Source: Rhexocercosporidium sp. MPI-PUGE-AT-0058 (Eukaryota > Ascomycota > Leotiomycetes > Helotiales). Taken from it: 64,000 bases of DNA. Made by a program: the position numbers and the translations under genes. The notes beneath the pieces were generated by a model. That model had not been told where the DNA came from. It was given only the letters and a program-made list of their open reading frames with translations, and did not search any database. This document shows positions 12,824 through 23,420 of this stretch, piece after piece. Numbering within the stretch: the first letter of the stretch is position 1; every line of letters begins with the position of its first letter. The DNA is taken from positions 372,001 to 436,000 of the forward strand of contig JAGTJL010000012.1 in assembly GCA_020746875.1 (NCBI GenBank), in the 5' to 3' direction.

Positions 12824-13734
12824 GTCTTTTGACTCCGATGGCGTACTAGTGTGAACTCTACTCTCAGCCACGTTACAATTATACTATAAAAGTATAAGAG
12901 TAACGATACGCGGAAGACGTGCGGAAAGCCCTATTCGTAATAGTCTAGCTATTAAAGAAAGAGGAGGAAAAGAGGTAATAATAATTGTTTCTTAAAGAGT
13001 TGCCATTTTAAAAAGAACGAGTTGATTTAAAGAAAGAATATTTAAGGCTTTAAGGAACGAGGTATTAGACTTTAAATTGAGTGAGAATTGAGTACTGTGA
13101 AAGCTAAATACAGCTTTCTCGTGGGAAGTGTTATTTATTTACTTCTCTTAATATTAGAGCCTTAGGCAAAAAAAGGTAGGGGGTAGGGGGTTAAAACACG
13201 TATGGGACGGATCGACGATTCTTATGCTACGCTGTAACAGGCTGTATAGAGCAGAATGCTTAGCCAAGACTTAAGAACGCTCACCCTCGGCTGAGGCTAA
13301 GAGAGCGGCAACTGCTGGGGTCTAATTACAGAAATGAACTTCGGTGTGCTCCAACAGTTATAAGACTTTGGTTCCCTTAATGTGAAAATAAACAGATATC
13401 TAGTACTGATGTAATTCTATCAAGTTTATACTACTGGTTGTGATCTAAGTAAATCTGCGTTATTGGCACGCAAGGAAGACATGCGTTGTCGTTCCGTAAC
13501 CGTCTCAGCTTCTCTTTGTTGCGCTACCAAGCCGGAGTACCTTCACTTCTCTCCCCTTTCCTTTCTTTTCAAAAGTTGCCGTCCTTCGTATTCCAAAGGC
13601 TTCCTGAAAACTAGCTATTTTATGTCATACGAAATACTAGGAGAAAATTCTATTTATACAATTAAAGTTACGAACCGCGATTTAAGCGTACTTCTCAGAC
13701 ACTCACACGCCGGTACTGATATTTCTAGGCAGCC
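12824..13734. other. Intergenic stretch, 3' flank of the glucanase gene
   Basis: No gene supported. Composition rises gradually from AT-rich to balanced. A G-rich patch lies at about 13175-13192. Short frames on the plus strand near 13460-13738 have no recognisable domain. Confidence 0.5.
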
Positions 13735-15609
13735 TTAGTAAAACCCCGGCAAATTCCCAAGACTCGGTATGGGCTGAGAGCAGTCCCAATTCCGCTCATA
13801 CGCAATAGCAGGCATGTATCCACCCTGCAGACCAGCCTGGTAGCTCCACAAAGGAGTCGACTCCGTTTTCCAAGTCCAGTAGAACCAACCCCATGACATT
13901 TCAAACGTGGACATCTGTGCTTCGGCCCACGTCTGTAGGAACAGCTTGTACTCCGAGCTGAAGGTAGATGTGTCGGCATTGGCCATGTCACAGTTGCATT
14001 GGTTGTTTTGGGTCGGACAAGAGGGCGAGGTTGAACCGAAGAAGGTCCCGGTCCAACGAGCTCCGGTACCTACACCGTTCAGGTACACTGCACAGTCACT
14101 GTCTGCCTGTGACCATTCGCCCACCATGACTGGACCAAACCCAGTGGTTGGGCTCATACCAGCGGTGAGTTGTTCCGCCCACGTTTTGCATGCAAATGAG
14201 ATGCGATCCGTGTGCGTGAGCTTAAGTAGGCCGTTATCGAAAATGGTGTATTCGTGGACGTCGAGGGCAAGGGAGTCGCCATATCCTGTAAACTTCCCAG
14301 GCCAAGGCGTCAAACCCCGCATCGACTCACTGAAGACCTGAGTAGCGCTAAAACCATTGTCATGGACAATCTGGTACGCTTTCCGTGTCCAGGCGACGAG
14401 GTCATCTATTGGGATAGTTTTGGCGGGCTCATTAACGAGACCATAGAAAGCCACGATATTCTTGTAGCGGTCCTGAGCGAAGAATTTGGACAGCTGATCG
14501 TGAATATCCAGTGTCCGTTGGGCGTTGGTACTACCATCCGGGCCGCTTATCCAGTTGATCTTTCCATCCCGCCCACTATGGTTCCACCCGTTCTGGCTGC
14601 CAGGGACGCCGTGGAGATCGAGCTTCACGCGAAGACCGTATTTGCGCGCCCACTCGATGCCGCGAAGGAGATAGCGCCACGAGACGCCAAACACATAAGG
14701 GTCGTTGTCAAATGTCTTCACTGCCCAATACGAAAACGGGATCCGTATGTGGTCAAGACCTGCAGCAGCAATGGATCTGAAGTCATCTTCCGTGATGAAA
14801 GTAGCGTAGTGCCTTTCCAACGTCGCGGCGGCTTGCTTTGGCCCAAGCTTCTTGCACAAGGTGTATTCATCCTTCAGACTCGAATCGGACTCGAACAGTG
14901 AAGGGGTAATGAAGGGTTCAAGAGAGAGCCATCCTCCTATGCTTACTCCACGGAAAGGCTGGTCATTGTAGGAGCCCCACGGTTTGCTTAGTGGGGGGAC
15001 GTTTGAGTTCGCTTGCTTGGAGTTGTCCCAGGTCGAATTCAGGCCCACGATAGGAAGACCGCCCACTGTCTCATCCGTAAATGTGCAATTAAAACCCGTC
15101 ATATCCAGCCATGATTTTGGGTCCATCCATGTGTCTTTCGCTGCTGAAGGAATGTCATCGGAACTTGAGCATCCTGTTGTTGTACTGGTGGCCTTAGATG
15201 AACTAGAAGTCACAGTTGAGGAACCAGAAGACCGGATTGAAGAACTGGAACTCTCAGTTGGAGAAGCAGAAGTCCCAGATGTAGACGCGGAGATCGTGGA
15301 AGACGAACCAGGGGTTTCCGCTGCAGCGACGGTGCCCGGCGTTGGTGTTGATTTCGAGTGAACATTTATGACATCTTTCACAATGAGAGCTCCTATGACC
15401 GCTCCCGCAATTGCGAGGATCCCAATGACACCTGCGATCCAAAACCCTACCGCGTGTTAAAAGTCTGCATATGCGCGGGGTGAGGGGACAATAACCAACT
15501 CACAAAGGGGTCTTATCTTCCTCTTTTCCCCCGAAATTCCTCCATCATATCCTGCTCCTACATCTGTCGCATCATGTAGCCTCTCCGTGCTATTGTCGGC
15601 GCGGAACAT
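13735..15609 (-). CDS. exgD: Membrane-anchored exo-1,3-beta-glucanase (glucan 1,3-beta-glucosidase D type, GH5_9)
   Basis: Model: complement of 13735-15446 joined to 15504-15609, 605 aa. The 57-nt intron (15447-15503) has GTGAGT and TAG ends and a matching phase. The first exon gives a 35-residue cytosolic head ending in basic KRKIRPL. The splice yields a transmembrane segment WFWIAGVIGILAIAGAVIG, followed by a long Ser/Thr-rich stalk and the catalytic domain from about residue 195. Visible GH5 signatures are RGVSIGGWLSLEPF, the acid/base Glu in NEP (about residue 375) and the nucleophile Glu in VGEW (about 479). This layout matches the type II membrane exo-beta-1,3-glucanases of aspergilli, which release glucose from the non-reducing ends of wall beta-1,3-glucan. 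The frame can be opened at a GTG at 15381, but that would cut off the anchor. The symbol is by similarity; no frameshift or RIP damage is seen. Confidence 0.9.
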
Positions 15610-15969
15610 TCCCTCTACCGTATCCCTCGTGGTGGACTATTGCCAGTGCGACCGATTCTTGGACTACTATTCAGCGGGTCGTCGCGTGGTCTTATATGCC
15701 TCCATACACGATGCTGCTTCCACTGAAATGATATGAGATGACCGCGCGATTAGAGGGAAATGGGCGGGCCGTTCGAGCCCGCTGACGCAAATAGGTCACC
15801 GCGTGCGGCCTCGTATCGTGGTGTCGGGAGATCCTGGATTGACGGCTGTGCCCTCGTATCCAGTGGACTGGCACGTATAATCACAATGATCGAGGAACCG
15901 GATCACGAGTCGTCACTTGCGGTTGCGAGATCCATAAGGCATCAGCGGCGAAGGGGCCAACCCCCCCAG

Positions 15970-15977
15970 TATATAAA
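15970..15977 (+). promoter_or_regulatory. TATA box-like element facing right
   Basis: TATATAAA lies about 50 bp upstream of an ATG at 16028 and points away from the glucanase gene, suggesting a divergent promoter. The gene it would have served is not present beyond 16150. Confidence 0.4.
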
Positions 15978-16027
15978 GCCAAGGAAAGGATCTCGAAGAG
16001 ATTAAAATTAACCTTTCGTTAACCCCA

Positions 16028-16153
16028 ATGAAGCGAGAGGTGGCTGCAATGTTACGCGCTGACGGAGGGCTAATCGTGCCAAGACATCACGAGTCCTCAG
16101 GTGACTTTTTCCAACTATTTAACGCCACCCCCGGAGGAGGTATTTTAGGTTAA
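16028..16153 (+). pseudogene. Possible 5' remnant of a divergent gene cut by repeats
   Basis: A 41-codon frame (starting MKREVAAMLRADGG) follows the TATA-like box at 15970 and ends in a TAA where AT-rich RIPped sequence begins (about 16145). Composition up to that point is balanced, as in the neighbouring glucanase gene. It could be a truncated first exon or simply a chance frame. No domain is recognisable. Confidence 0.2.
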
Positions 16154-16422
16154 TAACGGACACGCAGTAATATTAGATAATCAATTAAGCGCACCAATTT
16201 TAGATGCGCACATTATTAAGATTTATATCTTTAAATGTAAGTTAATATAAAACTAGACTTTAATCGTGCTATTATTTTAATATATTTAATTAATATATTA
16301 TTAAAATATAATAGTTATAAGGTACTTGATCCCGTTTATAATAAGCTTTATATATTTCGCTTAGTCATTGATTTTGGTTAATATTATAACGTATAAGCAC
16401 GGGCAGATATTACCGTTGTATT

Positions 16423-16678
16423 TGTTAAATAAAGTTCACGGTAAGTAAAGCTTTATAAAAGTTTAAAGAAAATATATTTAAAGAATTAATTTCTAGCTTT
16501 TAAAAAAATTTAAAGAAGAAGCGTATATATAAAAGAAGTTACTTATAAAAGAAAGTAAAACGCCGGCGTAATTAAAAATATAAGTAAGACTAATTTTATT
16601 AATACCGTAAAAGCCTCGGCCTCTTTATATTACGGGTCCGATTCCGTACAAATAAAATGGATAGGCATGCACATAACA
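16423..16678 (-). mobile_element. Solo Gypsy LTR, reverse orientation, RIPped
   Basis: The reverse complement aligns end to end with the 257-bp Gypsy LTR family (for example 6696-6952); here it is about 256 bp, from TGTTAAAT to CATAACA. The flanking pentamers (GTATT and GTTAG) do not match, so the target duplication is either mutated or lost. Confidence 0.85.
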
Positions 16679-17030
16679 GTTAGCAAAGGCTGCGAGTATA
16701 GCTTCGTGTCAGGAGTGGAATCTAGTATAAGGAGGGTCGGGGGTTCTACGGAAGGATTGCAGGCTTGGCACAGGTCACGTATTAAGATCTTTATTTATTT
16801 ACTTCAGAAGAGAATAAGAAAGATTTAAAAAGTTAAAGATCAGTTTGAATTATAATTGACTTACTTTGAACGTTTCGAATAATAATTCCTTATTATTTAA
16901 ATCTTATATTTTAATCTCTTTATTTATATTAAAATAATTCGTTACTTATTTGAAGCTTTCACGAAATAATTGCGATAGCTGGAAATAAGAAGAAGATAAC
17001 TCTAATAATAAAAGAGATATTACGATTATT

Positions 17031-17290
17031 TGTTGGAAATCATATGATCCAAGAATCACGTGAATATCAAATACTCTAAAAGCATTGATTTGTAAACGCA
17101 TGGAAAGCTCTCGAAGCTCTCCCTTATGTATATAAACTTACTCTCACTCTACCTTTAGACGAGTAAGGCACGCAAATACAAGAATTTGATATTATTTTCA
17201 CTTTATTCTATCGATTAATTATCGAATACCCTTTTGTTATGTAGAAGTGGATTAAAGCACTGTAAGCAGTTATAATTGAATTAAAATGAT
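17031..17290 (+). mobile_element. LTR-like sequence, possibly copia type
   Basis: Starts TGTTGGAAATCATATGATCC, a start typical of fungal copia LTRs, contains CACGTG, a TATATAAA promoter-like motif near 17135 and a pyrimidine-rich TTTTCACTTTATTC. The right end is not defined and no partner or target duplication was found. The complete Gypsy element inserted just downstream at 17312. Confidence 0.4.
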
Positions 17291-17929
17291 TAATTCTTAT
17301 TTAAAAGCTCTTATTATATATATGCTTATCTATTTTATTTAAATAAAATCGGGCCCGTAATATAAGAAAGCTAAGGCTTTTATAATATTAATAGAATTAA
17401 TCTTATTTATATATTTAATTACGCCGGCGTTTTATTTTCTTTTATAAATAATTTCTTTTATATATACGCTTTTTCTTTAAACTTCTTTAAAAGCTAAAGA
17501 TTAATTCTTTAAATATAATTTACTTTAAATCTTTATAAAGCTTTACTTATCGTAAACTTTATTTAATAAGCTAATCTTTTTATTTTATAAAGAAATAATA
17601 TGAAAAATAAAGGAACGGTTCTTTATTAAATAATTATATTTAATAACGCTAGACTTACGGGTAATACTCGCTTTAATAATGCCGCTCGTAATATTCTTCG
17701 TAAGATTATAAAATCTGTAAATCCCTTTTATATAATTAAAAGCGAAAGTATTTTTAATAACGAACTGCTTTAAAGCGCTCGCGATAATAATAATAAGGAA
17801 TCTTCTTATACTTATAGCTAGCCCGTTTATACTTATAAAAAAAAAGTAAAATTATAACTTAAATTAAAAATAACTTAAATATATCCGATTATATAATAAA
17901 TAATATAATCTTTTTTATTATTAATATTA

Positions 17930-19400
17930 ATATTAATCTTACGGCTTTAAATATACTCACCGAAGAATAAATCGCTCAGAAGCAGCGCGAGCTCGAAGAG
18001 CATATACGCTTATTAACTAAGTCTAAAGTTAAGAATACTCGTGTAAAAACACGGCTCGCCTATTATAAAAATAGTCTTATTAAACTTCGCCGCCTCCGAG
18101 CAATCTCCGTCGCTTATACGAATATAATAAATAAAATAATATATAATTAAAAAAAGCTTTTAATAAACTCGTAATATAATATTAAATTCTATTATTATTA
18201 TTTTAATAAAAGACTTTAAGTCACCTTTAATAAAGCGTAACCCTAATTTAAGATTAAAAGCTAACTTGCTTAATCTATAACACTCGCTTAATAGAAATGC
18301 TATTAAGCCTAAGACTTTACCGGCCTTAAAATACCCCCGGGAAATAACCATATTATTTACGATAAATTACGTAACTTATAAATTTAAAATAATATTATTA
18401 ATATATTTAAATCCAGACGCTCATATTTTACTAAAGTATATTACGGCTTAAGTAAAAGATAAGCGCGACCGTAAGAAATGCTTTATAATTATAATCTTTA
18501 AAAAATATAAAAAAAAGTATTTTAAGAGCTTATAAAATTAAAAAAATACTTAAAAAGAAATCTTTAAAACTCGCTTATATAATTATAATACGTATATAAA
18601 TTAAATACGCGTCGCAGTCGCAAATATAAAAAGCGACTTATTAACTTATTAAAGTAATATAAAGTAAATTATAATTAGACCCGAAGGTATTCCGTTAATA
18701 TAAAACCTATTCATCGACTTCTTAAAAGAGCTTTATACTTTTAAAAAAACTCGGAATACTAAAGTTATTAAAAATATTAAGCGGTTCCGCCAGCAACCGA
18801 ATAAGTTTATTTAAATAATATACCGACGGTTTATTATACTTATTAAAGACCGTAATACTCGAATATTTAATAATAATATTATTATTAACCTTTATAAAAT
18901 AATCACGCATATATTAATAGCGCAATAAATTAACTCTTACGCTTTTATAAACCCTTTTAATACTTATTAATAATAGAAAAAACTAATTAATAATATTAAG
19001 TCTTTTATTAAAAAAACTTAAAGAATATCCTTTAATATATTAAAGGCTACGTATAATAAAAGCGAAAGCGGATAAAGTAATAATAATTTTAAGAATAACG
19101 GATTTCGTAAAAAAAGCCGTAAAGAATATTTTAAAAATAATAATAAAAAGCGCGCACTTAATAGCGCTTTTTTAACTTCCGGTTCTCGACTTTTTAATAA
19201 AAGTAAAAATAATAAAAAGAAAAATTATATTAAAAATATTATATTTTATCGCTTTTATAAATAAGAAAATTATTAATTTAAAGATTATAATTATTTTAAG
19301 TTTATATAATAAGCGTAAAATAATTTTTAAAAGCTAAAAGTAAAAAAACGTTTTAAAATAATAAAGAAAACTCTTTTAATAAAAAAGAAAATATATATTA
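17930..19400 (+). pseudogene. Gypsy gag with RIP-destroyed zinc knuckle
   Basis: From about 17930 the plus strand reads a Gln/Glu/Lys-rich coiled segment (LTEE then IAQKQRELEEHIRLLTK). A capsid-like region with KRFRQQPNKFI (about 18775-18815) follows, then a basic linker and a nucleocapsid knuckle at 19247-19288. The knuckle keeps the X2, X4, X4 spacing of a CCHC motif, but all four ligand codons are now TAT (Tyr), and two positions between them are TAA stops. The gag product would form the particle shell and bind element RNA; it is dead here. Confidence 0.8.
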
Positions 19401-19689
19401 TTATATATATTAAAAAATAAAAACTATTTAATATTAAAAAGGATATAAGAAAAAGTAATATTAAGTTTTAAGCGTCGAAAGCTTAAGAGATATTCTTAAA
19501 CGCTTATATATTTTTATAAAATTAAAATAACTTAAGATAAATATAAATACGTTATTTAATAATTTAATAAATAATAGCTTAAATTATAATTTCTTTAATA
19601 AATATAAAGCTAAATTATAAGGATTTCTTTTTTTATTTAAATATAATTAAGAGTTTATGACTTTTAATAAGCATTGATTTTAAGTAATT

Positions 19690-22600
19690 AACGTTTATAA
19701 CTTATATATAATTATATAAAACGATCGTAAAATCTCAAAAACTTTTCGAGAAAGATTTTATAATTATAAAAACTTAAGATATAATATAATTCTCGGAATG
19801 AAATTCTTTAAATATAAAAGCGCCGAGTATTACGATTAAAAACTTAAGAAATAAGCTTACGTTTTAATTTAAAATAAAATCTAAATTATAATAATAAAGG
19901 AATTTATTAATACTTTTAATACTGACCTTAAAATAATATCTTATATTATATTTATATCTTAATTTAATTATAATTATTTAAAGAATTTAAAATCGTATAA
20001 ATATTTAAAGCAATCGTAAGATATTCGTCTTAATACTAGCGTCGTAAAACCGTCGCAAGTATTAACTATTTAGCTAAAAACTCTTAAACCGACGCTTCTC
20101 CTAGACTAGCTTATAAATATAATAAATATATGCAATAATAATCCGCTAATTGCTTTCCTTAAAAAATAAGTTAGATTCGAGTATATTATTAATACTAACG
20201 CATTACCTCTATATAACCCCTTTTATAACCTTTCCGAATCACAACTCGCCGCGCTTCGGGAATACCTTACTGCCTTATTATAAAAAGAATAAATTTATTT
20301 ATTAAAAAGTCCCGTAAATACGCCGATATTATTTATATTAAAAAAAGATAAAAAATTGCGTTTATATATAAATTATTAAAGATTAAATAAAGTAATAATT
20401 AAAAATCGCCACCCCCTCCTTTTAGTTAATAAGACGCTAAACCGTCTCGGCGGAGCCGTAATATTTACGGCCTTAAATTTGAAAGATATATATTATTATA
20501 TTAAAATTAAAAAAGGATATAAATAGAAAACAGCTTTTCGTATTAAATATAAATATTTTAAATACTTAATAATATTCTTTAGGCTATCCAACGCTTTAAC
20601 TACGTTTTAAGCGTATATTAATAAAGCGTTAGCGGGACTAATTAATTATTTCGTTATTATATATCTCGATAATATCTTAATTTATTTTAAAAATAAAAAA
20701 GAGTATTACAAGCATATTAAAGCCGTTATGAAACGATTACGTAAATATAAGCTCTTTATTAAACTCAATAAATATGAATTTAAAATAAAATAAATTAAGT
20801 TCTTAAAATTCAAAGTCGGATTAACTGACATTTAAGCGGACTTAAAGTGAATTTATTTAATTTAAAAATAATTAAAACCGGAATCTTATAAAAATATTCA
20901 GGTTTTTCTAAGCTTTGCGAATTTTTATCGCAGATTTATATTAAAATACTCTAAAATAGCCGTAAGCTTAATAAAAGCTTTTTAAAGCATAAAGAATAAG
21001 ATTAAAAAAAGACCCTTCGAATTCTTTAATATAATTAAGAAAAGCTTTAAAAATTTAAAAGCAGCTTTTACTAATATACTAATTATAAGGCATTTTAATT
21101 TTATAAAGCGCATTCGAGTTAAAACCGATACTTTTAGATTTATAATTACTAATACTCTTTTTTAATAAATTAATTTTAAAAAAGGATTTAAGCGACATTA
21201 AAAACCCGTTACGTATTAGTCCTATAAAATAACTAATATTAAGCAAAATTATATTATTTATAATAAAAAGCTTTTAGCTATTATTAAGTGTTTTAAGAAA
21301 TAAAAGTATTACCTTAAAAGCAGCTAATATATTATTAAAATGCTTATAAATCATAATAACTTTAAATATTTTATAATAGCGAAATATCTCGAGAGTCGAT
21401 AAACACAGTAAATAATATATCTTATTACTTATAATTTTGAAATCTATTATCGTAAAAGTGCCGCAAACCCGGCGAATAAACTTAATAAGAAGCTAGATTA
21501 TTAAGAATCTAAAAACCTTATTAATATTATTTTAACTATTAATATTTCAAAACAAATTAAAAAAAGCTTTTATAAATACTTTACGAAATCAAAAAGCCGA
21601 CATTAAAGCATTCCTAAATAAGAATTATAAAACATTATTAAGAAAACTATTCAGTATTATTTAAGATCCTATTAATAAAAAGCCGGACCCGGTGTTAATA
21701 AAACTAAGACGAGCTATTTAAAAGAGAATTCTAGAAGTTAAATATATAAAACCTAGTCCTCTAAATATTATACCTAAGATAATAGCTTTATCCGTAAATA
21801 CATTATTATATATAAAAAGCGAAAGCTAGCCGCTTATCGTAAGAATTAATAATTATAAATATCTTATTTTAATATTATAAATAAGAACAATAATTAAAAA
21901 TCAAATAGCTTTAGCCTTATTAATAAAGCCGCTACGAGACTTAATTATTCTCGCTTAATATAAGAATAAAAATTATAAAAGTATAATTAATATAATAAAT
22001 AAACCTAAATCTTAACTAAATCAAAAATAAAACTTAAATATATCGGGACTTCTTTAATAAGATTTTAAAGCTTATATCTTAAATAATTCAATATTAAAAA
22101 TAAAAATCATAAAACTTTATTATAATAACCCATTAATAAGGTATTATAATATTATAATATTATAAAAACTTTATAATTCCTCCGTAAAACTTACTTTTAA
22201 AATAAAATAAAAAACAATATTAAAATATATATTAAAAAATATAATATTTATTAAAAAATTAAATCGAAACGACATACGTTATATAAACTTTTAATAAATC
22301 TCCCGAAGCCTTCGCGGCCTTAATCTAAGATTTTAATAGATTTTATTATAGAATTGCCGCTTTATAAAGACTTATTTAATAGCCTAAATCTTAATTACAT
22401 ATTAATAATTATTAATTAATATTTAAAGATAACTTAATACTTAATATATTATAAAATAATTAATACTCCCGAACTTATAAAACTGTTATTCGAGAAAGTA
22501 TTTTCTCTTTTTAATATACTTTAAAGCATTATATTTAATAAAAGTATAGTATTTATTAATAAATTCTAATTTACTCTTTACTTTTATATATATATTAAAT

Positions 22601-23420
22601 AAAGACTAAGTTTTATATATTATTTTTAAATAAATAAATAAATAAAAAAACAAAACTAAAATCTAAAAATAAACTTTTACGCCTTTTATAAAATATTATA
22701 AAAAAACTAAATAAGAAAACTAACTTTTACCGAGTTTACTTATAATAATTCCTTTTATTAAACGCTTTAAATATCTTTATTTTAAGTTTACTATAGCTAT
22801 AAGCCGGTAATATCATAAAACCTTAAGGACAGTATTTAAAAAAGAAAGGTATTAATTGCTTAAAACAAAGTTAAATTATTAAATAATAAACGAATTAAAC
22901 TTGCGAAAATTTAAAATCGTACGTAATAAAGTCGAGAAAGCTATTATAATACCCGGCATTTAAATAAATATTTCTAATTAAAATAATAAATAATACTTAA
23001 TATTAAAAATATTCGATTAAAAACTAAAAAGCTATCGCCAAAATATATTAGCCTATTCCAAATCATTAAGTACGTAAATAATACGGCATATACTTTAAAG
23101 CTACTAAGCTTATATAAAAAACTCCATTTAATATTTTATATATTTATATTAAAAGAATATATAATATAAGCTAATAAATAACTAAATGATTACCTACTCG
23201 GTGAGCTTCTGAAGCTAAACGAAAAAGATAACCTTTAAAAATAAAAAATTAAAAGCATTTTTAATTATAAATAAATAAAAGAAATAAAATTAAAAAATAT
23301 TTAATTAAATAAAAAGATTTCTCGGAAGATTATAATACCTAACTCTTAATATACTTAAATCTTAAGAATATTAAGGAAACTCTTAATATATATAATAAAA
23401 ATTATAATTAAAAAGTCAAA
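19690..23420 (+). pseudogene. Gypsy pol: protease, reverse transcriptase, RNase H, integrase, chromodomain
   Basis: Order along the frame: a degenerate protease part near 19700-20000; reverse transcriptase at about 20290-21000 with GGAVIFTALNLKD (motif A), AFRIKYKYFKYL and the catalytic box now reading YLDN instead of YLDD (about 20665-20676). An RNase H-like part follows (about 21080-21480), then integrase to about 22700. A chromodomain-like tail at about 23260-23400 carries the pattern SEDYNTWLPIYLNLKNIK if single RIP stops are read through. Chromodomains steer such elements to heterochromatin. Stops are frequent throughout. Confidence 0.85.

Noticed and set aside
13463..13738. 91-codon plus-strand frame next to the glucanase stop
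   Set aside because: No domain, no promoter signal, and it ends in the 3' flank of the convergent gene; most likely chance.
13907..14901. Plus-strand frames of 144 and 215 codons
   Set aside because: They are shadows of the glucanase gene on the other strand; no independent domain or codon support.
18160..18910. Minus-strand frames of about 60 codons
   Set aside because: They lie antisense to the degenerate Gypsy gag and reflect low stop density in AT-rich sequence by chance.
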